Shown here in pieces: positions 28,940 through 43,900 of a stretch of DNA of 64,000 nt. Origin of the DNA: Glandiceps talaboti (lineage: Eukaryota > Hemichordata > Enteropneusta > Spengelidae); the NCBI RefSeq assembly GCF_964340395.1, contig NC_135564.1:9762861-9826860 (forward strand), written 5' to 3'. The translations under genes were made by a program, and so were the position numbers. The notes below the pieces were generated by a model, which was given only the letters and a program-made list of their open reading frames with translations, had not been told where the DNA came from and did not search any database. The first letter of the stretch is position 1. The number at the start of each line of letters is the position of its first letter.

Positions 28940-31900
28940 CAAGTGTGAGTGTATAGTTCATGTAGTTATGGTTTTTGTTCCAAATGGTCTCTGTGTTATT
29001 GGTTTCTTCCCAGATGTACAACCATTACAGATTGGAAGAACAGTTTTATATTGTCTTTTTAGGTTGATATCAGTTTCCGCATCCACTATACCTAGCAAGA
29101 CTTCACAATTTTCTCGATTTTATTTTATTTTTCTTACTAAAGAAACGTTTAAGGTCAGTGGTGAAAAACTAGGTAGGGTCAGGTAACCGGAACCAAACAG
29201 TTTTTTTTCTGCCTTATTATTACACTACTTATCAATAAAATAGACCTTTAATTTGATATGCACAATTTCTAATTATTGGTATTTTAATAATTTTCATGGT
29301 ATATATTGTTGGTTGTTTGATCAAAAAAAATAATATCCAAATTAGGCCTTTAGAAAAATGTTGTGTGGTTTCAGTTACCCGACCCCCACCTAGTTTTTCA
29401 CCTAGAAAAAAAAAGTCTCAACTATACAATATAAAACTGTTCTTCCAATCTGTAATGGCTATACATCTGATGAGAAGAAATCAGTAACACAGAGACCATA
29501 TAGAAAACAACAGAAAACATAACTACCTGAACTAGACTCTCACACATGAAAAGAAATAATACTACTGAAATATAGTTTAAAAAATCTACCTACCCCACCT
29601 ATTCTAAAATTGAGTGTAATCGGAACCACACAATTTTTTTTTGTTAGGCCTTGCAGCTATGCAATTAAGTTTAACCTTTCTCTTTGCTACAGAGGAATCC
29701 TATGAAGGCTGTTACAAGGATGAAGCCCATGACAGAGAAAGCAGGTTGTCAGGAGGCAGTTACAGTATCAATGGACTTGACCCCATGCAGTGTATAAGCT
29801 TGTGTAAGAAGACCGACTATGCATATGCAGCAATACAGAAGGGTCATATATGTTTGTGTAGTCAGGATATAGGGACACACAGTGACAGTGATGAGAAAGG
29901 CTGTGATATTCCCTGCATTGGTTCTCCAGTTCATGTGTGTGGTGGCAATGAATATGTCAGTATGTACAGCACTGAAACATCTGTGAAGGATTTCCAGATA
30001 CATGACCCAGGTAAAGGTTTATTCTCTGCCCTCATGATTTCACGGACTAGGCATCCTAGCCACCCACAGCTATATTTTAAAACTTGCTTATTTATCTTTG
30101 ATCTGAAAACCAACTATTCTCACAAGGAAACGGAAGAAAGTTTGTGTATGGCTGAGTATTTGTTTGGTGTGATAATCTCCTAGAAGTTAAAAGATAAAGC
30201 AACTGTTGCGGTAACCGTCCCCCTGGTAATTATAAGATTAGGGGTATTTTGATTTAGATAATAGGAAAACATTGGACAAGATCTCTTTGTTTAGTCAATA
30301 AAGAGAGAATTATATACAGCTGAAAATGAGAAAAGTAGCCAGGGAAAGAAGGAAAAGAAATTTTATGTCACAACAAAAATCTCAGTCAGTTGATCAATAT
30401 CACACAAAAAATAAGTTTTATTTCACCACAAAAATTTAATCAATCAATCAATTGATCGATTGATAAATTAATTACACACTCGCTGCACCCTGTGCTTCCC
30501 TCACAATGTTACAAGTGTGATGGCAGGTCTAAATGAAGAGCTAATCCCAAAAGTCACATTTTTGCCAACTTTTTTTTACTCCCTGTGGCCTGAGGATATT
30601 TTATCTCACTAATTTTTGTATTGTTTGTATCTGTGACTGTTATCCTTCAGGTTTTCTTGAGTTGTACAAAGAAACCACCCTGGAAATTAGTCTGTCCGAT
30701 GGCATGGAGGGTTCAGTATTCCAGTTTGACTTTGGTGATAATACATGGGTGAATGAGGAAAAAGACTTCCCAGAATCTCACATCTTCACAAAGATAGGGA
30801 TGTTCTTAGTGATAGCTACAGCAAGGAACAACGCATCTGGTCCCATAGAAACCAGGAGAGAGATATATGTAGAAACACCTCTATCAGGTATTGTCATCAT
30901 TTTTGTTGAACGCTCCATCAATTAAACACTTTTGTTTCCCCGAAACCTGCCAGGCCGACAGGGAAGAAAACAAACATAGAAAAATACAATGCTAGTACTA
31001 GTATGTTATGTAAAATTCACTTTTCTGTTGATTCATTTTCAGTTTCTTGCAACATTTTGTCTAAATGAAACGAGCTATTACATGCCATAATGCAGGTTTG
31101 GGATGCAGACATCAAAACATTGGTGTCTGAGTCTAGTTGCAGTATGTGTTTTCATTTAGACAAAATGTAGCAAGAAATAGAAATTTTACTATCTTAAAGT
31201 AGCACATGCAGGTCCAGTTTCTCTGTGGTTGTATCAAACAGAGTCACTGAACGGTAACTTGAAACAGACCATATGTAAATAGTCTATTGTGTCTCACCCT
31301 AGATGTAAAGACAAAGTGCAATCCATTCATTGAAGTTGATGACACATTTGAATGTGTAAGTTGGATTCACCAGGGTACAGCTATCAAAGTCACATGGAAT
31401 TTTAACGACGGAAGTACAGCCACAGAATTCAATGTTGCCGGTAAGTTACAAAATTGTCATATTTTCTTTCTAATATCTTTTTTTTCAAATTGTGCTTCTC
31501 AGCCCTACCGGTAATGGGCACAGACTGGTCGAGGGGCTTGAGATGTGACCCATATTCATGCGTACATGAACTTTGACCTGTATATTTTGTTGTAGATGCC
31601 CAAAGATTCAGTATTGGACCTACAATTCCAAGAAAACTAGCCAAACAATTCCAGGATTTACTTGAACCACTGGATCAGATAGGTGTCTTTATTATGCCAG
31701 CTTATGAGTTCAAACAGACTGGTAAGATAGAGGCATGGGAGGTCTATGCTGTAAAAGAAGGCCAGGTCAAACTGCAGGTAAGTGAATCGACTTAAATTGT
31801 CAGTTCATTATATATTTGTTGGCATAAAATGCTGAATTCAGTAGTCAACTTTCATGATCTTTGTTTGACGTGGGAGTTCTGCCCATTTCATATTCACTGA

Positions 31901-34900
31901 AAATTTAAACTTTTTGTTCACGTTTATCATTCTTATCAGATTTACAGACCGATTTGTGGTGATGAAGAGAAATATTGTGCATTTCATCGTATATGTGTTT
32001 CAAGATATCAATCCTGCCCAACAGCCGGTGAAATCGCTTGTAGTAATGGTACCACCTTCTGTGTACAGAATATAACCTGTGAAACTCTCTTCACAACTAC
32101 TTACCAGATGGAAATGAATGCCACCCATGAGTTGATTCAATGTGACAACGTAACGGCATCAGAATTAGGTGTACAGCATATAGATGGAAAGTGGTGTAAT
32201 GTATCAATCCCACCTATTACTGGGTATGATCACGAGTATGGTGATTGCATAGATCAGGAACGTTTTGTTGCCATGACACTTGGATACAAGGTTGCTGGGG
32301 AGACTATTGTGTACCTTCATCCCGGTTACAATTTAGTCACGTTAGATGTACCCGAAAGAATCAAAGTCAAACCACATGATTTGATTGGCTATATTCCGTA
32401 TGAGGAGACGTTTCCATGGTATTATCGTAAGGCAGCTTATCCATTAATTGGTGAAATTGCCCAGGTTGTTAACTCAACAACAACGCAGCCTGTGTTCTGT
32501 ATTGATCAAAACCATGCTGATGTCAAGGATGAATTCAGTCCGTTTAAATTCTCTGTGAATTATTTAGATATCGAGTTCTACATCAAAGCCATCATGTCAA
32601 AGAAGAGTTCAAGTTGGATGTCACACAGTTACAGTAGTTCCGGAATGTTTGAAGTTTCCGTCGAATACAATAACCCTTTAGAAACACCTGTACAGGCCCC
32701 CTCTTTCTGGATTGCTTCTCAATACCGAGTACTTGGCATCCAAGGAATGGACTTCACTCGTGATCTTGGAATGTATTATGCTTGCACAGATGTACCTTAT
32801 GAAATGCATGTCGAAGTTACACAAGGTACATTTGCACGTTTGATATGGACCTTTCCTCGCAACACAGTTGTCCACTCTGCACCATATAAAACTGATAGTT
32901 TTGAAGATGGTCCCGATATAAAGATAAGTGACAAGCAGTCGTTTCATTTTGATGTTATTGGTAATTACTCAACTCATGTGAAAGCATTCAATAATATCAC
33001 CGACGTTGAAATTACATTGTATACTATTGCTAGAGAGAGGATTACTGGACTGAATGGTTCATTGGCTCTGTATCCTGGTGACAATACAACTCATGCATGG
33101 AATCTAGTTTTAGCTGGGTGCTGGTTTAACTTCACCTCTGCAATCATCACTGGAAATGAGGTTGTGTACAAGTGGAGTTATGGAGACGGTGCTGATTCAG
33201 GTGATTGGAATTTTGGCACCCTGTACCAACACTACTATGAAGATCCAGGAACATACACCATTGACATCAACTCTGACAACATAGCTAGTGTGTTGGATCA
33301 TAGCTTTAAAGTCACGGCATTCAAACCAAACTATGTAAAACTGCCTGATTATGGTACAAGTGAAATTCCAGTAAGAATATTCTGTGAAGTGACTTGGCAT
33401 AGTGGGGAAGGTCTGGAATTTGAATGGAGTTTTGGTGATGAGGAAATGGAAACTGTGTATAACACTGGTGAAGTTTACCATAACTATACCACTTTCAACA
33501 CCTATGAAGTTGAATGTACTGTTAAGAACTTCAAAAAAGTTACTGACAGCAACACAATCATCATTCAAGACCCTGTGGAAGGCGTGGCACTTGACAACAT
33601 CACTGAAGTCCTAGCAACGGGTGATGAAATTGAATTCCATGTGACTTGGACTAGAGGCAATGATGTTAGTTTTCATTGGTATTTTGGTGATGGTGAGGAA
33701 GCATCAACAATTGACCCAACAACCACACATGTGTATCCACTAGTCGGTTATTATGATGTCACTGTAAACGTCTCTAATGTTGTGTCCTGGATGATGTCTC
33801 CACCCATGAGAATTGAATTACAGGAACGCATCACAAACATCATTATTGAAAGTTCAAACAGCCCTATCAAGGTCTATGTAGAAATCAGGGTCACAACTGC
33901 AACAGGAAACAAAATCTTTTACGACTTCGATTTTGGTGATGGGTTTAATGAAACTAACACGTTATGGAGTCTGAATGGACATGAATATGCAGTGCCAGAC
34001 ACGTACACTATTGTGACCAGAACACATAATGCCGTAAGTGAACAAACAGCACACACTGTAATCCAGATTGATGCCCTTATAGGAGACGCAGGCCTCCATG
34101 CTGTATCACCACACATCAAACAAGAAGTGTTGGAGGCTCAGTGTGTAGCATTCAATGGTAGTAATGTAATTATGACATTTGACTGGGGTGATGGTACAAC
34201 TAGTGGACCCTATGACGCCACCTATACCAGAACTAAATCTTTCTTTACAGGTAAGTTTCCTTTCAAGCATTTTGGTTGTAAAATTTGAATCTATCCACGA
34301 GTTTCTCAGGTTCCCGCTATGAATATAAAAATTAGGTGAGTTTTGCAAGACGCCAAATTTCTTCTCGAGCAGTAGTTTTTGTAGTTGAGTGCTGTAAATT
34401 GGTAAAAAAAAACTGGTACTTTCCAGTAATTTTTAGACTTCTCTCTAACAATGTTTGTTAAATTAATATTATTTTATTTTGATAAGTTTCCACTCCATCT
34501 GTTGTTTCCAGTATTTTGTTGAGTTTCTTCTCCAAAATATTTCTCATGGGATTTAGGCAGCAATCACCCCAGAACAAAACAAAGAACACAAAGTGATGGA
34601 AATATAGAAGTAAATGAAAACATCTGGCTACTTTCACCACATCAGATTTTTTTAATCAGATTGACATGTAACATAGCCTCTCTATTAAGGACGGATGAAA
34701 ACCAATGATTTGTTTCCCAACGAAAGTTTTCTTCTGTAGTGAATATGTGCAGTAAACACTTGCGTCTGTCTTGTTTTTATTTTATCACCCAGGAACCCAT
34801 GTGTATACAGATGAAGGTTCGTATCGTATCAAATGTTACATGGAGAACCCTTGGAGTGATAAAGTAGCCAGAACCACGGTAACAGCTCAAAATAGAATCA

Positions 34901-37900
34901 TGGAAGTCACCTTCAGCCCTGATGTAGCCGTAAAAGGTAAGAGTAACTGTACAAAGAAGTAACTATAATATAAACATAACTTGAGTGGTTTTTGTATTTG
35001 TCAAGATAAAGAGAAATATGGTAAATTGTTTATTGTTGTTATTAGTTATTGTTTGAGGTCTATATAAACGATCATAAAAAGTAATAACAAAAAATCAATA
35101 GAGAATATCTCGCCAATGCCTGCACTGGAGAGAAACATAAATAAACTGGAGAGGTACATAAATAAACAGACTGTACATAAACATTGCCACTGTCTGAAGT
35201 TGTAGACACTTTTCCGTCATCCCAAAAGGCTTTCCCATAAACCCTTGCAGGAAATCCCCAAATGGCTGAACACATGTCAAGTACAGTAGAGCTTTTTTTC
35301 AAGACTTTAAAGTTGACTAAGTCGCCAAAGATTAATTTCATCACCCAAAATCATATTAAATTCAAAGTAGTAATCAATACAAGTGTACCAAAGGCATGAG
35401 TCTGACTGGACTTTTCCTTTATTTAAGTCATTATTTCATGACAGTATTAAAAGGTTTGTTACCTCACTAAATCGGTAGACATTTTACTAAATAAAGTTGT
35501 ATGTGGTTTCAACAATTTGATGTACTTTTGTCCGATGACAGGAGAGATATTCCAGTTTGTTGTCAACCCATTCTCTGGTGGTACACACAATGTCTCATTT
35601 TCTTGGGATTATGGTGATGGAATCCATTATAATACATTAAACTTTGTACATGATTATGTCTACACAGAAGCAGGTAAGAATGGTTAAATTATGGAGTATT
35701 TTTGGCCCTTTTGTACCTTGATGTATTTCTTTTATAAGATGTCTGTCTACTTGGGCCTAGAACAAAAGTTGTTTGGTTCCGGTTACCCAACCCCACCTAG
35801 TTTTTCACTGCCGACCCTAACTTTTCTTTACATGTTCGAGAAAAAAATAATAAAATCATGAAAATTGTGAAGTCTCACCAGAAATAGTGGGCGCGGAAAC
35901 TGACATCAACTAATAAAAAGACAATAAAAAACCTGTTCTTCCTGTCTGTAATGGCTGTACATATGATGGGAAGAAACCAATAACACAGAGACTATTTGGA
36001 AAACACATAACTACCTTACCTAGACATACACAAAAAATAAAAATAAAAATCTACCTACCCCATCTACTCTAAAATTGAGTGTAATTGGAACCACACATTT
36101 TTTTTATTAGGCCTTACATTAGTATATGCCTACATTCTATTGGTAATTGCTCTATTCTGCATCATTGAATACCTGTATACAAATGATCATTTGGTCTTTC
36201 CATGTCCACAAATTCATGTGAAAGCACAATGCACTTTGTATTTGTTCATTTGTGATATTTGCCATTTGAGATTAAACATTTGTAATAATATTAATAACAA
36301 CCCCATGACACGATCACACCTGAGGGCTCTCAGCAGTACATGTAGCAGTACATGTACTTTGAACTCATTGTTGTGGTGTTTACTGCTACACTTTCAATCA
36401 CTATATACTCGTGAAACTAAGTAGAGCTGCAAAGAACACTGCAAGCAGTTAGTGCAGATTTCTCTTAGAATGCCACATGTCAGAGGGTACCTTGGAAATA
36501 TACAATAAGACTAGGGTTTTAAGATTTTCTATCACATAGTAAATCATAATTTAGAAGCGGCATAAATCATAGAATTATTTTCCATAAAAAAGTCTTTTTC
36601 TTTTTTCTTAACCAGGTCAGTATTCTGTAATTGTGACAGTCAAGAACCTTATAAGTGAACTTGTAGTGCAACAGGAATTTTACGTTCAAGAACCAGTGGA
36701 AGGTTTGATATTTGGTCAAGATGTATACCCAGTGAAACCTGGCAGCCCTATAGTGTTTGTATGGATGATAGATCATGGGACCAATGTGGTGTACACACTT
36801 GAGACTGGTGATGGCATGACACCATACGATTACTATCAGTCAGAGAGAGGAAATTACCTCATTGTGGAGTATTTCTACTCCTGGGCTGGATCGTTTACAG
36901 CTACCATAACTGCCAAGAACAAGTTGAACAGTATGACTATCTCTGATACCGCTCATGTGGAGTATCCGATAGAAGATCTCCAAGTCTATGTCAAGGGTAA
37001 TAGTACAACTCATACAGACAAATCATCAACTGTGAACATGTATGTGGCTCAAGGTACAAATATAGTATATGAGTGTGATTTCCAAGATGGTTCGCCACCT
37101 CTTGTCACAACCAAAAGCTTCTGTAAACATGACTTCATTGCACTCGGACACCACCATGTAGTCGTTAAGGCATCTAATCATTTGAGCAGCAAGACTGCTG
37201 TTGCTGATGAACCCTTTCTAGTTCTCCTACCGCCACTACCCTTTCGTATTCGCGGCCTCGCTATTAACGTTTCTGAAGCCACTGCTTTTGGAAAACCGAC
37301 CGTTTTCTTACTGACTAGAGATCGCGGCAATTGGTTTAATTGTACGCTAGATTTCGGTGACGGCAATGATACCTTCGTTGATAACACTTACTTTCGTGGT
37401 AGGGAAATTAAGCATGTCTACAGCGAAGATCTGATTTACTCTTGTGTTTTAAACTGCACAAATTTTCATCACCCACCAGAGATAGCATCTATTGATGTTG
37501 TTATTCAGCATCCGATAGAAGGATTGAATATAACAAGTGGTCTCTTTGGAGAGTTAGGTTTGAACTTGACCGTGACCTTTGATGTTGAGATTGGTACAAC
37601 CATTGAGGGGTACATAGATTTTGAAGGTCATGTCATACCTACGTACATCAATGGAACAGAAGGATATGCAGTTGTGAACAGTTCCTACATCGACAACCCA
37701 GGATATTACAACGTAACAGCTACAGTGTGGAATTTAGTCACTCGACCAGTCTCAGTCACCAATAGCACGTACATTGAAGGCAGAATAACAGACATGCACC
37801 TTTGGGCAGATATCCCATTTGCCCCAGTTGGATCAGTGGTAACGTTTTGTATATCAATGAAAGTTGGCAGTAGGGTATCTTTTGATTGGACACTAGGCAC

Positions 37901-40900
37901 AAACTACAGAGTATCATCAGTTAGAAATGCCACAACACCATTAGAGAAGGACTGTAAACAACACCTTTTTACCGAAATAGATATCTATGCAGTGTTTGTA
38001 GTGGCCACCAATAGTCTTGGTACAGTTCCTCATGATCCCATTACTGTTGTTGTTGAGAAGGAAGTAAAAGGATTTAGCTTGCAAAATGATGGTCCTGTTA
38101 TCTACCCAACTGGAATCATTAACTTTCTCTTAGACCGAAATGAACTTTTTGCACTTCCTACCAATGCGTCTGTTTATATCACTTTTGGTGATGGCAGTCC
38201 ACAGATTATTATACCAGTTCCTCATCTTGTTGACAAGTTTCCGTACAATTTTACTCACCAGTACCAACCAGGAATTTATCCATTCATACTCGTGGTAGCA
38301 AATATGGTCAGTAGGCAGGAATTCCCTGTCGATGCTGAAACTCAAGTCCCAGTGCATGGTTGCAACATAACTGGCTATAATACTGCTCGCGCTGGTGTAA
38401 AGGAGGGTACGCAAGGAGGAGGACCGGATAAAAATTACTTCCCAGTGGAATATCCAGTACTATTCGCTGTCGCACATAGTCAGGGAACCGGCATTAAATA
38501 CACTTGGCTGTACAGGGATGGCACTGTGAAACGTAATGTAGGACAAACTACTGCTCATCAGTATACAGAGGCTAAAGATTACATCGTGAAAAGCATAGCC
38601 CGAAATCTGTTCAGTGAAACATCATGTGAGGCAAGTGTACACATCCAAGAAAGTGTGCTGGGTCTCTTTCTTGCTCATAGTGGCCCAACAGAAATCAAAA
38701 AAGAGATGACATTGATAGTATTTGTAGCCCAAGTTGGCACAGATGCAGCGTATGTCATGCACATTTCCAACGGAACACACAATAGTTCTATTGAGCTAAC
38801 AACGCCTGGTGATGACCCGGATATGATTAGAGAGGCATTATCAAAAATTGACCCTACCTTCTATTTGCCGTTTGATCCGTGGTTACACTTTGTCAGTCTA
38901 CATCAACTCACTTTCTCACGTCCAGGATATTATCCTATAACAGTGATCGGATCAAACCACGCTTCAAAGCTTCAAGTCAATGGACTGGCACATATCACGG
39001 TGGAGCACTGCGAACTCCCCTTGATAGAAATGTATGGTGGCAGTAAAAACATTTCAGAGCCGTGGCAAGTTAAAAAGAGTTCAGAAGTAGCCATCATTAC
39101 TGATATCAAAGTACAGTGTAGTAATACAACTTTAGCTTTCTTTGAGTGGGAGGTTTATACTGTGCGATATTACAAAGGTAGACCACTTCCAGCCAATCAT
39201 ATCTACCAGTATGAAGAGCTCCCATCGTCTGTCTTCACGGATGAGGCTGATTTTGTTATACCACCACGAGTGATGGACTACGGAACCTATCAACTGCAGT
39301 TGACAGTTACCATGGCTACTGAAGGAAAAGTAGAGAATACTAATCAAATCTATATTGAAATCGTCCCATCAAAATTAATGGTGGCTATCCTTGGCGGTAG
39401 CTCAGTTGTACTTGGAGTTAATGATACCGTGATATTAGACGCATCAAGCTCATACGATCCAGATGTTGGTCCACCATCCTCAATTATCACACAAAATATC
39501 CATGATGGAATGGCATTTCATTGGTTCTGCAGACTTGTTGATGAATTATTTGTCTTTGAAGATCCCGGAAATTCCACCGTTATCCCTGGATATGGACCAG
39601 GCTGTTTTGGTAATGGGCCAGGAATGTTTGCTGAGAATGCAACAGTATTGAGAATGAACGCCTCTGAATTCTTGACTAACCAGGAATCCGTAGTAGTTGT
39701 CAGAGTTACACCACAGGAGGGGCTTGTATACAGAGAACCACAGCTAGCCTATCAAACTATTACAGTTCTGGATGCCATACCTCAAATTCTACACATCAGG
39801 TGAATAAAATCTTTTTTAATATAATAACTGTTTCAAGAACAGTTTGGTGTCTACCACTCCTAGAAATGTGTCATCAGTTGTTGGATTCTTCATCGAGGGG
39901 ATGAGAACATGAGCCTTTGCGTTTGTTGTACATGTAGGTAGAGTCTATGCTTTCACTTTGTTCAGCAACATAGCCATTGTTTGTGATGATTTTATTTCAA
40001 TTAAGCCTTCCCATTTCATGTCAAATTGGCACATCAAATTAGCTGAGAGGGCACGCAAGTTATGACATATCCATTTTCTTTTAATTCTACAGATGTCTTC
40101 AAAATTGTGATAAAAAGCTGAACCCATCTAGACGATTGGCATTAAGTGTAGAGTGTATTAACTGTGGAAATGATGAAGCAGTGTCATATAAGTGGTCACT
40201 GTTGGATGACAAGAAACAAACCATAGCAGCTGAGAAGTGGGAACACTTTACTTCTACAGGTGAGACCATGTGACTATTGGGGGGGGGGGGGTGTTAAAAG
40301 CCCCACTCACTGAGACTGGAACAATTTTACCCTCCAGGAGGAGGAGCGGTCAGTTATCAAAATCAAGCTATTTCTTGCATTATACTATAGCAGACACATT
40401 TTGGAATTTTAATGTGACCAATTTCTTCATCTTTGTAAAGCCTCTGTTTATCAATGAGTCACAGAGGAAAAATAGAGCCTGGTTTATGAAAGTGAATTTC
40501 TTTTAAATCTTACGCAAAGGTGAGACAGAACAAGCAAGGATAAAAATACAAACACATTATTTTTATTGCTCAATAGATATACAACTTTTTCCTGAAAGTG
40601 AATTTCTTTTAAATCTTGCACATAGGTGAGACAGAATAAGCAAGGATAAAAATACAAACACATTATTTTTATTGCTCAATAGATATACAACTTTTTCCTG
40701 AATGGCTGTCATATTTGATGTAAAAATTACCTTTTTTTAATCAACATAAATATTCATTACTTGGACACTGCATATGCATGTCTGCTGGCTCCCACAAAGC
40801 AATGCATGTCCTGTTCAAGAACCTCCACTGAACAGTGAATGAGGAACAAGTTTCAACTCAGTGTTTCTTGGCAGTTTTGCGTAATGTAAGTGATGTAAAA

Positions 40901-43900
40901 TCATTGAATTACTCTCAGAACCAAAAGTTTACAAAAATACCTGTATTTCCTGAAATAAGATACCCGTTTAATTACTTTATTTCTGTGTGGTCATCAAGTT
41001 CAAAGTCAAATATTACCAACAAGAAAATTCAGATATGTTGAAAGGAGTAGCTGCAAATAGTATGTTGTATGCATTGTTCCAGGCATTACATCGACATACC
41101 TGGTGGTTAAAGCCAATACTTTAGTACCCTATGCTGGTAGACATATAACTCTACACGTAACAGGGCAGTGGGAAATGTCTGATGTACATGGAACCAGTAG
41201 TTATGAGAGAACTGTGAATGCACCACCTGTGAAAGGAGACTGTGATGTCACACCGTTATCAGGAAGAGCCATGGAAACTAAGTATACTGTCAGCTGTCAA
41301 GGTAGGAGCATGTCTTTGTTTTGTTGAAAGTACTTACAAAAGTGTCTGTAATATATACTAATATTAGACTGTGTAAGTAATCTTTACTGGGTCAAAATGA
41401 ATTCAGAAATTCTGTTTGAGTGGTCACTAAATGAGGAGTGTCCTAGTATTAAAGGGGAACATCACTCCACAAAATAGAGACATTTTAATGAACTATATGG
41501 GTTCTGTAGAGTCATTTCATCATGATTTTACACCTACAATTACTACAATTATTAGATTCAACTCAATGTTTCTCCGAAATCACAAGTAATTGTAGGTGAT
41601 GTAAAATCATGAAATGACTCTCTAGAACTAATAGTTTATGAAAATGTCTCTATTTACTTGAGTGGCATTCCCCTTTAAGGAAGGGCACCTTTAAATTATG
41701 CCTGTACATGTAGTTTCTATTCAGAACCGATTGATGAAGGACTTAGCTTAGAAAGCTGCAATGAGATACAATTAGATATTATTCCCCAGTATTTTTCTTC
41801 GTTCAGCCAAGGAAAATATGAATGACCTAAGGGGCCCTTGTCACTATATGTACGAGTCACTAGATGAACAAACTCTCAGGTCATGAGTATTTTCTGGCTG
41901 AATGGAGAAAAATATTGGAGAATAACATAACTATATCAGTGCCAGTAATATCAAAGAAAAATTGGCTTGAGAACACCTATGGTATTGTGTCAGATGTAGG
42001 TATCAGGCACTCACAGAATAAAAAAAGAACAAATGGCAATGAACATAAGAGCTTAAAATAAAGAAATCGTGCAAAGTTCACTACATTGGATTTTAATCAG
42101 ATTGGGCTGATGCATGACTTCCACTCCCAAACAGAACATAGATGCACATAACTACCTTTTTTATCTGACTGTCTAGGTGAATGATTACTTACAGGTACTG
42201 AGAACTGAGTTACAAAATTAACAAGCTGATAATATGTATATGTTATCGACAGGGTTTGACTCTGAAGAGAAACCGCTGCACTACAAGTATCTGTACAGTA
42301 TAAACAGTGAGATAGATGATAGTTCATACCATTTATTGTACTACAGTCCCAACAGTGTGACACCAGAACTGTTATTCCCAATGGGTCAGAAATCCCGGGA
42401 ATATCAAATCAATGTCCGTGTGGATGTTATAGACAACTTGGGTACTATGGTCTCAGTCTATCTTCAGGTCCAGGTAAGTTTTGTAATTAATTTTACAACC
42501 AGTGACTGACAAGCGGGACTTGTTACAAAAGATTTTTTACACTGTAAGGAATAAGCACTCAGGAGTCATGAATATTCATTGTGCAACCATGAATATATTA
42601 TTTCTACAGACCCATCATGCAATGGCATACAGCAAAGATACCCTATAAAGGCACAAGATCAACTTGATGCTTCTCTTAAATTGCAAGTAAATTGTAAATG
42701 ATGTAAAATCATGAAATGACTGTCCAGAAGCCATAGTTTATGAAAATGCCTTTATTTTCTGGAGTGGTGTTCCTTTTTAAGAAACTTTCTTAAAAATAGA
42801 TTGTGTACATTTTTTACAGGTTTTACCACCGACAGTCACTGACTTGGAATCAGCCATCAATTCAATCGGTAAAGGTAAAACTAGTGAACTAGATGCATTG
42901 TTGGACAAAGGTGATGTACAAGGTGCTATACAGTTTGTTAATGTCTTTACAACAGCACTTAATAATGAAAATACTGGAGATTTGGTAGGAGTTACTGAAA
43001 TTCCTGTCAGTGAAGAAGAACTAGTAAACAGGGCAAACATGAGGAAACAGGTAGGTTATATATTTATTGGTTATTTATAGATATCCCAGTGTTTGATCTA
43101 GGCTGTGCCATTGCACGATTTGCACACAAAAATCATGATCAGTGTACTTTTGATTTCTGTGTGTGCCATTTCGGGTGCAAAAAAGTTGCTGGTTGACGGA
43201 CGAGTGTGCGGTCTGAGCTCAGAAAAAAGCTGAGTCCCTTCCAAACACCAGGACGTGGCCGCCAATGGTTTTTAGCTGTAGTATTTATTACCCATCCATC
43301 ATTGTGAAGTTTGTTGGTATGAGAATAAGGTGAGTTATCACAATGGAACATGGGTAATGAAAGTACAGCCTTCGACTATGGTAAAATCTTCAGAGCATGT
43401 GCAGACAACTACGTTGCTTTGTTCACATTTCTAATTGGAGGACTACGGAGCGGACCTGGAGACCGATGCAACGTGAAACTGCCGATATGGCACAATGGCA
43501 ATGTATACTGTCTGATTTTACTGATGTTTCTACAACAAATGAGGCACTTGAAGATCCTGTAATTTAGGAACCCATATCTGAATGTCATGCAGTGGACAAG
43601 AAAACAAATCGGTGTCGTAATATTGTCCCAGGTACGTATGTAACGTTACAAGCATCTGTTCAATGGCAAAACTGAGCTACAAACACAGGAACATTAAACA
43701 TGTGCAATAAATTTGAACTAACAAGTTCACAATTATTTGAAAATCATCTCCAAGAAAATTAAAACTCTGATTACTTGCATGTAATCACCACTTCTGTGTT
43801 TTCATGTCGCATTATATTTTATCGATTTTCCTTTCGTCGTCTTGAATTTCCCACCCATGTAGCATTGATTGTGGTCATTCCCCGTCCTGCTTTAGTGGTG

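Larger units (their letters stand above)
27518..29692 (+). other. Polycystin-like intron 1 with foldback repeats
   Basis: A 2.2-kb intron. It contains a palindromic element (28140-28620), a (TA)n array (28849-28936) and two opposed copies of repeat family D (28960-29215 and 29340-29650). I see no exon in it. Confidence 0.7.
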
